NCBI RefSeq assembly: GCF_910592395.1
Contig: NC_088313.1
Location: forward strand, 2,544,501-2,608,500
Direction of reading: 5' to 3'
Origin: Lineus longissimus
Lineage: Eukaryota > Nemertea > Pilidiophora > Heteronemertea > Lineidae
DNA length: 64,000 nucleotides
The notes under the pieces were generated by a model, which made no database searches, was not told where the DNA came from, and was given only the letters and a program-made list of their open reading frames with translations. Each line of letters opens with the position of its first letter. The first letter of the stretch is position 1. Shown one piece after another: positions 48,236 through 58,954 of the stretch. A program made the translations under genes and the position numbers.

Positions 48236-49835
48236 CTGTGACACAGCTTCGCTCAGACACTACCATCAGATAAAGAATGCGCTGTGTCACTGAAATCAGA
48301 TCAGAACAGTGCTGTGACACTGCCATTAGCTGAGGACAGTGCAGTGAAATTGTCGTCAGAATGAGAACAGCGCTGCGAAATTGTCATCAGAATGAGGACA
48401 CTGCTGTGACTCTGCCATCAGACGAGGACAGCGCGTGACACTACCATCAGATAAAGACAGCGCTCTGACACTATCATCAGATGAAGATAGCGCTCTGACA
48501 TAGCCATTCGTTTAGGGCAGGATTTTGTCTGATCCTGCCATCAGATAAAGACGGCGCTCTGGCACTACCATCCGATGAGGACAGTGCTGTGACGCTGCCA
48601 TTAGCTGAGGTACGAAATTGTCATCAGAATGAGGACTGCGCTGTGACACTGCCATCAGGTGAGGACAGCTTTGTGACACTCCTATCAGATAAAGACAGCG
48701 CTCTGGCACTGCCATCCGAAGAGGACAGCGCTGTGACGGTGCCATTAGCTGAGGAGAGTGGTGCGAAATTGTCATCAGACGAGGACAGCACCGTGACACT
48801 GCCATCCATTGACTGCGAAACTGTCATCGGAATGAGGACTGCGCACTCTCAAACTGTCATCAGATGAGGAGAACATTGTGCACTGCCCTTAGCTAAAGAC
48901 AGTGCTGCGCTGTGACCCTGGCATTAGAATATGGGGATCGGAGCTCACTGTGACACTGCCGGAATTAAGCTGGGGACAACGCTGCGAAACTGTCATCAAA
49001 ATGAGGACTGCGCTTTGACACTGCCCTCTGATGAGGACAGCGCTTGTGACAGTGCCATCAGAATGAGGACTAGGCTGTGACATTGGCATCAGCTGAGGAT
49101 AGCACTGACACTGCCATCAGCTGAGGACAGCACTGACACTGTTATCAAAATGAGGACAGCGCTTTTACACTGCCATCAGATGAGGACAGCGCTGTGACGC
49201 TGCTGCCATCAGAATGAGGACCGGGCTGTGACACTGCCATCAGCTGATGATAGCACTGACACTGCCATCTACTGAGGACAGCGCTGCGAAACTGTTATCA
49301 AATGAGGACGGCGCTTTGACACTGCCATCAGATGAGGACAGCACTGTTACTGTCCCGGTTGAAGAGTGCTGCGATTACTACCTTTGATTAGGACAGCGTT
49401 GTGATACTGCATCTGATGGGGACAACAATGTTATACTGCCCCAGATGAGGACAAGGGCTGCGGGTGTGATATACCATCAGGCATGGACAGCGCTTTTATG
49501 ACACTGCCATTAAATGAGGACAGCTCTCTACTGTTTATGTTGAGGAGTGCTGTGACACTACCTCCGATTGGGACAGCGGTGTACTGCCTCAGATGGGGAC
49601 ACGGCAATACTGTCTCTGATGGGGACAAGGCAATACTGTCTCTGATGGGGACAAGGCAATACTGTCTCTGATGGGGACAAGGCAATACTGTCTCTGATGG
49701 GGACAAGGCAATACTGTCTCTGATGGGGACGAGGCAATACTGTCTCTGATGGGGACAGAGCGGATGTGATACTACTGCTGCAGCTGACGGGGACAACACA
49801 TTGACGGCACTCCGATAAGGACAATACTGGGCGAA
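48236..49835. repeat. Degenerate 30-bp minisatellite array
   Basis: Dozens of diverged copies of a unit close to GACAGCGCTGTGACACTGCC plus ATCAGATGAG, with unit lengths of about 24-32. Because 30 is a multiple of three, one frame (48589-48867) reads as acidic decapeptides of the form EDSAVTLPSD. The frame breaks repeatedly across the array, so a protein is unlikely. The array includes a homogeneous 26-bp block (49603-49758). Confidence 0.9.
49603..49758. repeat. Six near-identical 26-bp tandem units
   Basis: The unit GGCAATACTGTCTCTGATGG plus GGACAA is repeated six times with one or two differences. It is clearly derived from the surrounding 30-bp unit by a 4-bp shortening and then homogenised, so it is the youngest part of the array. 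The unit length gives an apparent 26-residue protein repeat in all frames on the minus strand, an artefact. Confidence 0.95.
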
Positions 49836-52800
49836 TGTGTCCGATGAAGTGCGCAGGCTACTTCTTTGTACTGAGGAAATCAATTTCACAATCCACAACC
49901 CATCAAAGGAAATGAACAAAATTACTCAACTTGTTTATTTTGAACTTTTTATTGCACATTTCCTTGTACACGTCATCATAGGCTCACACAAGCATTGGTT
50001 TTCTCACTCCATACTTAGAAAGTGATCAGTGGGCAATGCCCCCTAACTCTGATCACACCAATTTGACAAAAATATCACTGTAAGCCATCGTAGCTAGTCC
50101 CACATCTGGGAGCTTGTACCCTTTTCATTGGTTTTAAAGGGCAATGAAGAAACATGTAGAAACAATTTATCGAGACATCATTTTAGGAACGTACATGTAG
50201 GCCTGCAGTTACTCAAATTTTCCACGTGATAATCTCCTTTTTTTGGAGAAGGGCCTCGAATATGACAAGCATCCAAGTTGTTCGTGAATCCAATCATTCC
50301 CATTAAAGAAAGCGTTTTGCCCAATTTTCAAAACCAATGTAGTGTACTTGCCATTGTGCAGATTAATAACTGCAATGCCTATCACAGCATCGGCATTCCG
50401 GTGCACTTTGTACACCATAATACATATAATTTTGCATTCTTCACCACACACCTAGTACGGTACATAAGTATGGAACTGCACAGTATGTTCCAAAAAAACA
50501 CTTTTATGGACCACACTCTACTCCCATGATAAATGCCACCAGGAAAGGCAGTGGAAAATGTCAACAACTTGAGCACCAGCATGGAGCTAAAACCTATGCT
50601 TTGTATTACCCTTCAGACTACAGTATCAAACACATGACAGACTCAGTACAGTTTGTCTCAAAAACAATCAAGGGAGGGTTTGTTATCAGAACATCTTTCA
50701 GTGCCAAAGAAGCAATTTAAATCCTAAATCCAATCTCAGTTCAGAACTTCTACATTGACATATCGAGATAGGTACTGTAATTCATTCAAATATTATTGGG
50801 TATCTAAACCAGGATGCTATGTTCAACCATTCTTGATGTTTTTGAGGCAATGTGTACAAGAATGGAGTCTAATTCACGTCAAGTTTGCTAGAATACCAGT
50901 ACATTTTCAAACAAAATAGTGTCCGAATGTACAAATGAATGTACTGGAAGACACTAAATGTACAGTTGATTCATGCAACTTAAATGATGTCACTGATGAC
51001 GTCACAAGGATGCCATGACGTCATCATGATGTCATGACGTCGGGTCAACAATCACAGCTGCCAGACAGTTCCTGAATGATCTCTTCATTCAGTTGCGGTC
51101 ATGCAGGCGCAGTGGACACCAAATTGCCACGTCAACATCATTTGATTCATGCAACTTGGCTAGAAATGACTTGGATGTCGTCACCATGAGAATGAGATGG
51201 GGCAAGAGCAGATACTCCCTCTATAGGTCACAGACTTTTCTCATGAAGATTCAACATTCTGAAGGTATTGCCCAGCATGTATCAATCAGTAAGCTGGGCC
51301 GTCAGCAATGCAATGCTGTTGAATTTCCAACTAAAGAATGTATTGTGACTTTTGAGGGATCACAATGATTGTACGCGAAGTGCACAAAATTTAAATTTAC
51401 TTTTACATGGAGGTCAGAATTAGCATGTTTTCAATAGTCTGTGAACAGCTTTTTGTGATATTAAATTAATATCACATAAATTTATCAGTGAAACACAGGG
51501 AGTGTTTTTTTTTACCTCCCCAACTGTGAAATCTGGTCATAAAACACATGAAGTCCACAAACTACTGAGTAAAATGAATCAACATGCTAGCTTTGCCTCT
51601 TCAATGACAAAATCAACTAAACACCTAGAACTGGACTGGAGCAAGGTTGGTTTTAAATGCCTGCACAAGTTTCTAATCAAATGCAAACTCCAACACCTGT
51701 GTCTGACCAATTTAAATTTACACAGAGTCAAGTAGCAAGGAAATTATTCATGATGAAAAGTAAATTCAAAATACACCAAAACAAATCTAGTCCAATAAAT
51801 ATGCTGAAAAAATATAATAGCTCTCAAATCCAAACATACCCCAGGTGATTTTTTGAAGGTTCAAGACATGCTGAAAGTGTCCAGTGCAATAACTGTGTTT
51901 TCTCCATAGCCAAACAGGTGTTCTGAAACAAGTGCTGCTCCCTACATTCAACGCAACTGGAGAAAATCTCAATAACATCTCGAGTCAAGCACATCCAATT
52001 GAATTGACATTAGTACCATGAGTTCACAAGTAAACTATATGATACTTGTAGGCCTAGGAATTTTCCGAGCTCCTGCGTAAAAAGTTTCTGGCCTGTCTAA
52101 AGTTCAAAAAGGAAAATTGCTCACACAATCATATATGATTAACACAAAAGCCCTGCTAACACAAGGGTGTTTGTTCTTGGCCCCAACCAAACATATATGT
52201 AGTCTGGCTTTGGACACAAGCTGCCATGTTGATGCACTGCACAAGGCAGGAGCCAGCCTCAAAGAGACTTCAACAACTGACTGGAAGCAGTGAGATCTAG
52301 TTGGTATTTGTCCCAAGTTCTTATATTAGCACAATATCAAATACTGTATTCCATAATGGCACAAGCAAGTGACATTAGTCATGTCTAAATGCTCTTATTG
52401 TGATCACTCACATGGTGTTATTATTTTGAATATTTATAATACACAGTTGTCTTGTAAATATTACCAAAAGCAACAAATTGGACAGATGCTGTCCATTTTT
52501 TTCTCCAGACACAATACTTTTCTCAGAGAGCTAAAAACAAGACATTCCTCACATTCATCATGCAAACTGATGAATATCTGCTATCGAAGTTAACTAGATG
52601 ACAGTTTCATTCGATAATTCAAAGTTAGTGTGCATTTCATCCTTCACAAAAAGTGAAATAAGCTAAGTCAAGTGGTCGACAGTTTTTCTTAGACTTTGAG
52701 AGTTTTTTGAACACACGTTATTAAAGGTGCAGCATAAATACAAAAATTTCCCAATCCACCACACACACAACAGAAATTCTGTTTTTGACCCAGCCCATAT

Positions 52801-54269
52801 CAAATGGAATATATTACTTTAAACATTCAAGCAGAAAGCTACTGTCCATCTTTACCATATTTTGGTTTGAAACCCCACAAAATTAAAGAAAAGAGCACAC
52901 TTAAAATTAGAGGGGACGCACACCACAAAAAAATCTCAAATACCAATGAAACCAAAATGATTTTTTAGTTTATTATTTTGCTTTTGAAAAGGTTCATCAG
53001 TTCATCACTGCATACAACCAATTTGAGGTAACATGAATAATATTCAGCATTTCATTTGGGCGCAATTACATGTATCAGAAAAACATGCCCAGCTTGACAA
53101 TCGAATGATGCTGGTATCCAAACAATGATAATTATCTGGCGTATAAGTAAGTAATCATGTATTAGATAACAAATGATAATGACTTTTTTATCTCAATGGT
53201 AGCTGAATAGGTTAAAATTGAAAAAATATATGCGAATAATTTCCTTGCCAAAACTCACCTAATAAGCACACAAAAATCAGGAAAATCACATTTTTTTCTT
53301 CTTTAGAATGGCTCATCGAAATTATTTTTTATAACCTATTACACTTACTAGTATTAGATCAGGAGGGTTAATCAGCGAAAAAAAAATGTTTTGCCATCAC
53401 CTAATTTCTTTTCAATTTTGAGGATTTTGTGAGCTCAATCTTTTAGTAGCACAAGTTTCAAATGGGACAACATCTAGACTGGTGTATTCCTCATTTTCCG
53501 TCTCAAACATATCCGAAATAATCTGCATTTACCACAGAGGAGCATCAGAAAAAAATGAAGACGGAAAATATTTAGGTCGTTAAATTCTGTACAGGATTCA
53601 TCGCTTCACAACTTGGCAACTCATTGAACATATGATACAAACATTCTCAGAACAAACTGATCCGAAAAACATTCACGAGAATTAGAAGCATACATATTTC
53701 TGAGTTCTGTCCTTATGGTAAATGTTAAGTGCAAAAGAATGACAGCTGAGCCAGCTGTGTCTTCACCTGTGCAGTGTGTATTCAATATGACAATAGCCGA
53801 CATAATCCATGACATACCACATGTACATGAAAACGACAGACATTATAACATCTGTATAATGGTTTGTTTTCGTGCCTACCTTAATTGTAATTATCATAAC
53901 GTCTGAATATTTTAAACATGGGCAACGCTCCAAGTCCACTTAAACGTATTACAGCACAACTATGCAACTGTCCTTAGAGCAGAGTTCTTATTACCTGGCA
54001 TTTTGCCAACAATACTAATTTCTAGTTATCATTGTAAAGGTAGATTACACTTGAAAACTGAGTGAACATGCCAGAACTCAGAAAATATTATGCAATATAC
54101 AGGAACAGAAAGACAACACTTTACTGGTCGATTCAAATAGTAATGTGGCTGATACCAATATCATGGAAGTCATGGCGATACCACCAACCAACCATCACAA
54201 GAAACCTACCAGTATCTGACATTAAATGAAACGTTTTCTTGAAATTGATTGGTGGTTGTGCCATTGTGC
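49836..54269. other. Intergenic sequence downstream of PAIP2
   Basis: No exon can be supported. The stretch is A/T-rich with many short frames. A cluster of CRE-like octamers lies at 50985-51042. TTTATT strings near 49936 and 49950 could be distal minus-strand polyadenylation signals if PAIP2 has a very long 3' UTR. Confidence 0.4.
50985..51042. promoter_or_regulatory. Cluster of five CRE/ATF-like octamers
   Basis: TGATGTCA (50985), TGACGTCA (50997), TGACGTCA (51016), TGATGTCA (51027) and TGACGTCG (51035) fall within 58 bases. TGACGTCA is the palindromic CREB/ATF site. The spacing is irregular, so this is not a simple tandem repeat. No gene start is adjacent, so an enhancer role is only inferred. 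Confidence 0.4.
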
Positions 54270-54274
54270 CATTG

Positions 54275-54390
54275 GGTGATATGAATAAAATCTGGCAATT
54301 GCTTTTACTTCAGTTTTGTACAGAAAGGCCCAGTGTAAATGTACAGGAAGTTTTAGATAAAAGCATTTGCTAGTCTTTATTCATATCACC
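54275..54390. mobile_element. 116-bp MITE, copy 1, with 5-bp target duplication
   Basis: Terminal inverted repeats of 33 bp (GGTGATATGAATAAA at the left end, complement at the right) match with about four differences. The element is flanked on both sides by CATTG (54270-54274 and 54391-54395). Copy 2 at 62714-62829 has the same length. No coding capacity. It lies in the region downstream of PAIP2. Confidence 0.9.
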
Positions 54391-54522
54391 CATTGCCTAA
54401 AAGACCACCTGAAAGTCGTTTTCGTAGATGCAGTGTAGTTTTCTTCCAAATGTCTACGAGACTACATTTTATCTGTGTCTGATCACACACATTGAGACAA
54501 CTTGTATAACATCTGAAGTGTT

Positions 54523-54528
54523 TTTATT
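54523..54528 (-). terminator. Candidate polyadenylation signal of PAIP2
   Basis: AATAAA on the minus strand, about 1.03 kb after the PAIP2 stop, is the first canonical signal I find downstream. It implies a 3' UTR of roughly 1.05 kb, which is ordinary for this gene. Confidence 0.4.
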
Positions 54529-55559
54529 TGGGCTGTGCACTTGACTTCAAATTAGATTAGGTAGTAACAACAATACAGTAGTTTGTTTACGAATCTAAGT
54601 TTGCTAAACACTGCTATTTCATCAAAATTAAAAAACAAACTCGATGTCTTATAGCTATTCATTGTTTTAACACTAGTCCTTCAGTTTAGTAATCTGAGGG
54701 TTTTTTCAATTGGGAAGACAGTTGTATTCTACATTAAATGATTGTGTTTTCTACCGACTCTCTGATCTTCAAAAACCATACATAAATTAGTTCAAATTCT
54801 GAGTAGGTCTAACTTTGCTTCCCAACAAGACTTTGACAAATATTGTGAGCAATTTGTATGACAGATTATATGAAACCACACAACAATACCTACATACAGC
54901 TTATCAGTACCATCAAGGACTGACGTAGACTTCCGTCCCTGTGGAACATGCAAGAAAATATCTACAGAATATTCAAAACCCTACGACCCGATACAGCATT
55001 TTTGAAAATACTCGTTGAGCACTATTACGTACCTTTTTGAGATTCTAGATATAGAAAAAATTTACTCCCAGTACGTCCGTGGGAAGACTCTCAGTCCTTA
55101 ATGGTCTTAAAACCCTTGAACCAAGAAACCTTGGCTCCACATGATCAGTAAAATCACAGATATTTTTTTGTATTATTTTTCAAAAATGCATACAACTTTG
55201 CTGACAACTATTGTAACAATAGAATGACCTGAATCTACAGTTAGTTCGGATACCTATGTTTACAGCGGACAGTTTTTTTCACAATAACCATTTGTTGTTT
55301 TGAACTTTTTTTTGCAGTTTTGAAATTTGCAGCACATGCACTCGAACAATAAGCCATCCCACTGCCATCTTACGTGGCAGAACATTTTTACAAAGAGGCA
55401 ACTTGAAGATGCAGTGCTAATTCATTTGTTGATACATCTAAGGTTGGTGATGCGTGACATTGTCTACGCTTCACAAGCAAGATTGAAGGACTCCTGGTCA
55501 AATGACAATTGATGTAGGCAGTCTCCATTCAAATGCTACTTGGTTAGGGAGCAAAACTT
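54529..55559 (-). other. Probable PAIP2 3' UTR
   Basis: A/T-rich sequence between the stop codon and the first canonical polyadenylation signal. No open frame worth reporting; a short plus-strand frame at 55327-55512 is unsupported. Confidence 0.4.
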
Positions 55560-55640
55560 TTATCTGTCGGCGCTACTCCGGATGTCTCCACTCCTTGGAA
55601 CAAAGACTGGAGCGTCTGGATTCAGTCTACTGCTCATCAC
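55560..55640 (-). CDS. PAIP2: PAIP2 coding exon 3 (PAM2 motif and stop)
   Basis: The acceptor TTTGTTTGCAG ends at 55641. The 26 codons and TAA (55562-55560) contain the PAM2 motif and a short Ser/Arg-rich tail. This small exon is easy to miss; without it the frame would run from exon 2 into intron sequence. Confidence 0.92.
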   Translation of the reverse strand: MMSSRLNPDAPVFVPRSGDIRSSADR

Positions 55641-56626
55641 CTGCAAACAAACAAGGATTAAAATCTTCTTTACAATTTTAAACCGTATGATGATCAATAA
55701 TATTTTCAAAACTAAGTTTAGTTCAGCTCATTACAAATTATCTCATGTAAATATAAAATCACTCGAGTCTCTAACACACCTCCCAATGCACACTTTCTAG
55801 CGTCAGTAATGATATGACTTTGTCCATTCGTTGAAAATAAACAGTTCAAAGGAACTCCCTGTGGGTTACTTACTCTATTCTTTTGGTTATGTTCCTCGAT
55901 ATTGAGTCCCTGCATCATACCAGCAAGATCTGCCCCCTCCCTCGGTGGTACCTGACGAGGCAATGGCTGCGAGTTGTTATTGGGCACCCGACTGGGAGCT
56001 GCGAGAATATTAGGCCCAGGAGCATTTTGCTGAGGTGGAATGAAGACGCTGTGGCTATCCTGACCTTGTCTTTGGGGCTGACCTCCTGCATTTCCTGGTG
56101 CAGCACCTTGGCCTTGCTCCTCCTGCAACATCTCCTCAAAGCAACTCTCGATAAACTGCTCCTCCCAGAACTCCAATTCGCACTGCAGAGAAAAGGGACA
56201 TAACTCATACTGTACAAGTACAGATTTATACCAGGGTGTGAAATGTACACCAAGTATTGGAAGTTTACAGGCCAATTGTCATTATCACAATCCCTACTCT
56301 ACCCTTTCCACGATCAACCTTAGTCTAATCTTTTCTGGCTGGTTAAGTGACAAATAGGTTGGTTCAAGGCCTTTTGATTAGATATTTACATGTAGTTTGA
56401 ATCTTAAATCTTGTCAACAATTGAACTCCCGAGACTAAAGAGTGAGTAGAGCTCCTACCTGCTTATCAAATTCCTCTATATTTTCTTCGCCCATCCATAA
56501 GAATTCGGCAAACTCATTACCCTCGCCATGTCCCTGAGGCTGATGATAAGGGTGGTTGTTGTTATAATGGCTACCTCCATCGCCTCTACCATCAGGTTTA
56601 TGGCCGTAGTCAACAGGTCCTTTCAT
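55560..56626 (-). CDS. PAIP2: Poly(A)-binding-protein-interacting protein 2 (PAIP2), three coding exons, 185 aa
   Basis: Seen: joining 56626-56459, 56182-55874 and 55640-55560 gives 185 residues with GT-AG introns in phase 0. FAEFLWM at 39-45 and the acidic helix EFWEEQFIESCFEEMLQEE at 60-78 match the PAM1 region of PAIP2. The last exon holds SRLNPDAPVFVP (163-174), a textbook PAM2 motif with the key Leu165, Ala169, Phe172 and Pro174. Known: PAIP2 binds cytoplasmic PABP through PAM1 (RRMs) and PAM2 (MLLE domain), displaces it from poly(A) and eIF4G, and represses translation. Odd: it is longer than the human protein (about 127 aa), with an N-terminal Gly/His/Asn-rich segment (residues 12-36) and a Gln/Pro/Asn-rich linker (80-140). 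The ATG is chosen because a 3' splice site (CACTAGCAG) lies about 20 bases upstream, implying a non-coding first exon. Confidence 0.93.
55874..56182 (-). CDS. PAIP2: PAIP2 coding exon 2
   Basis: The acceptor CTCTGCAG lies just upstream (56190-56183) and the donor GTAAGT starts at 55873. The 103 codons start inside the PAM1 acidic helix and run through a low-complexity Gln/Pro/Asn linker to NIEEHNQKNR. Confidence 0.9.
56459..56626 (-). CDS. PAIP2: PAIP2 coding exon 1
   Basis: 56 codons from ATG 56626 to CAG, then donor GTAGGA. They encode a Gly/His/Asn-rich N terminus and the first conserved block (EFAEFLWM...EEFDKQ). The intron to exon 2 is 276 bases. Confidence 0.9.
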
Positions 56627-56940
56627 CTTGACTTTGAGATCCTGCTAGTGTAAAGGGCAAGTGTGGTGTTGATACTGATACATTTTTACACAATATAAAT
56701 GGGCTAATCATGAATCAATCAATCATAGACAAACTTATTAAAACGATCTCAATTACTTTCATGAAAAGGTCGATTGGACTGGCAACAAGTAACGAGACAG
56801 TCGTCGGAAAGCAGAACCATCATCGGTCAAGTGACAACGCTCTCCCAGATCTAAGGCAGCACGGCTCGAGTCGAAATATTTACTGTGAGCAAAACCACCA
56901 TGGGCTATGTCCATATCATAACTGAGCAATCTGAGCACAG

Positions 56941-57248
56941 TGATGATATGACGTCTTAGAGAGAACGATAATGAAGTACTGAAACTTGGTCGGCTCTTCG
57001 CCATTTTGTCACACCAGTGGTGCTCGTTGGGTTTTTTGTGTGCTTTTAATGACTATTTGTGATCCGATTTGGAGAACAATGGATACACGAGGAGTAACTT
57101 GAGAGTAAGTAGCTCGGTATAGAATAGTTTTTGGAATTTTTCAATGCACTGTCCGCCTGTTGAAGTTGCTCAAATTTTACCATTCCAGAGTCGCGCCGAC
57201 CAAGTTTCAGCACTTTATTATCGTTCTCTCCAAGATGTCATAGATATC
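56941..57248. repeat. Inverted repeat upstream of PAIP2
   Basis: 56941-56996 and 57193-57248 are reverse complements over about 56 bases at about 85 percent, separated by 196 bases. The shared block contains CCGACCAAGTTTCAG. The left arm overlaps a YY1-like AAAATGGCG (minus strand, around 57000), a common mark near animal promoters. The PAIP2 start site may therefore lie in or beside this repeat. Confidence 0.75.
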
Positions 57249-58277
57249 CTATCACTGTGGATCACTCACACTGGATGGGGTATGCATGACACCACCATCC
57301 ATCCGATCCATCATACCAGGAGGCACGAGACCATGCATGATGGTTGCAGTGCACCATCACAGAGTATATCAATTATCATGACATAGGCCTACAGTGAGTA
57401 TGATCGCAAACCAATAAAGAGTGGATTGACCGCATCACGACTCCAAAAGATAAAAAACAGCCACAACATGTTGGCTGCATGTATCACGTAGTCGTATGCA
57501 CACACAAAATGTACTGTTGCACTCGGTGTGTTGTGCATGTGTGGTTTCGCAAGGAAAGGTAGCCATTTTGCTTGGGATCAGTAGATTATTTTTGGAGATT
57601 TACTCGCAGATTTCTCATGTCGTAGCAGCACTCAGCTGAATAGAAACCGATCAATCGTTTCTTCATGTTGCGTCCTATCAAATAGATGTTACGAACCTTG
57701 AGAATTTCAAAAGGTTATTGCAAAACGAAACGGATTTTGTGAGCTCCTCGGTGGATTATGATTGAAAAACTTTGTTTTGGGAATGCAAGTGTGTATCTTG
57801 CGCTAATATAGTGCAAAGCGTTATACGTTTATGCGAGGAACTGTGTAATTAAAACAAAAACATCATTACATATATTTCTGAAGCTTTGTTTTTCTTACCG
57901 TCACTTTTTGTGCATTTCGGTGCTGACGCGAGTATGCGAATGTTTAAGCAAGCGTATTAACATCATCTCATCGTAATGCGGTTTGTTTACGTCGCGCAAC
58001 CTTGACCTTGGGTCTTTCCTGTGAGGACTCTGACGGAGGGGGCGATTCATTTAGTCCTTGAAATTTTGATTGAGATGTTCAGATTGGGATTATCCTGAGG
58101 AAATCAGGGTTTAATGTTCGCTTCTCCGGCCCTTCACTGCTAATTTGAGACAACATAGTGTACTTATTACTGAAAAAAGGTATGGGAAGAACTTATGAAA
58201 AAGCCACGTGCCCCTCTTGACCCTCCTCTTTTAAAGGACTAACAGAGTTATGAGGCGCATTAGTACTCGTCTGTCGG
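57249..58277. promoter_or_regulatory. Shared upstream region between PAIP2 and the transporter
   Basis: The two genes are head-to-head, with about 2.3 kb between start codons. The interval holds another CCATTTTG (YY1-like, near 57562), the single foldback arm at 58092-58139, and no supportable exon except presumed 5' UTR exons that I could not place. Confidence 0.35.
58092..58139 (+). repeat. Solo arm of the 47.8-kb foldback family
   Basis: It matches the inverted arm and loop at 47862-47904 (CCTGAGGAAATCAG...GTTCGCTTCTC...CCCTTCAC), without a partner arm here. Confidence 0.7.
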
Positions 58278-58579
58278 TAGACTCCCGGGGCAGTCCATTT
58301 CGTTACCCTATTTATAATGTTTCATGTGGTAAGGGACATGGCCGGTCCATCCACTGCGTCCGGAGTGTAGCTGTCGGCTGCCCATGCCCATGCAATCATA
58401 ATTATATAAAATGGAAAAAATACAAAAATCTGTGAATAATTTGTCCTGCTCTTCGGAGTTTAGAGTAGTCTTGGCTCCCGCTGTCGTACAGGCGTATAAC
58501 TCCTACACTCCGGATGCAGTGGGCCGGCCTCGTTCCTCACCATAACTTAGGAGACGCGATGGGCTGCCCAGGGAGTCTA
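58278..58579. mobile_element. 302-bp MITE-like foldback just upstream of the sugar transporter
   Basis: The ends TAGACTCCC...(58278) and ...GGGAGTCTA (58579) are inverted repeats of about 25 bases. Subterminal arms 58340-58370 and 58503-58529 also pair (GGCCGG...CTGC.TCCGGAGTGTAG). The TA at each end could be a TA target duplication of Tc1/mariner type, leaving GACTCCC as the element end. It has no coding capacity and ends 375 bases before the transporter start codon, so it may contribute to or disturb that promoter. Confidence 0.7.
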
Positions 58580-58954
58580 ATTATTGCGTGCTTATACTAA
58601 ACATAATCCAAACCTCGAGCTCAATGTCAGGGGCTCAGGTTAATCCTTAAAGCAACTAACCTATGAAACGAGAGGCACCGTCCAGAAAAAAATCCAGCAA
58701 AGTTATTTAGTACGTCAATGAATTTTATATGTTGAATGTAAATCACTCGCCCAAAAAACGCATGAAAATCAGGATATAGGCTAAATTGTAAACCAATACT
58801 TTGTCGACGGATAATGGGCTTGCTAATCTGCGTCGTCCTTTAATGAGGTTGCCACGAAGAAGCCAGCCTCGTTTGCAGAAAATATGTCGGAGAAAATGTA
58901 CAGGGGTTCTACACAAACGCCTGCGATAACGACCAAGGGCACAAGGTTGTAAAC

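Noticed and set aside
48589-48867. Acidic decapeptide-repeat protein
   Set aside because: The frame is lost repeatedly across the rest of the same 30-bp array and has no start context or poly(A) signal.
48236-49835. CRISPR-like array
   Set aside because: Units are contiguous with no unique spacers and the genome is an animal's; it is a minisatellite.
49431-49919. 162-codon minus-strand frame with a 26-residue protein repeat
   Set aside because: The repeat arises because a 26-bp DNA unit recurs in phase every 78 bases; all frames behave alike, which points to a minisatellite rather than a gene.
56759-57004. Short frame starting AAAATGGCG upstream of PAIP2
   Set aside because: The ATG sits in a YY1-like promoter motif and the peptide is unrelated to PAIP2; it is best read as promoter or 5' UTR sequence.
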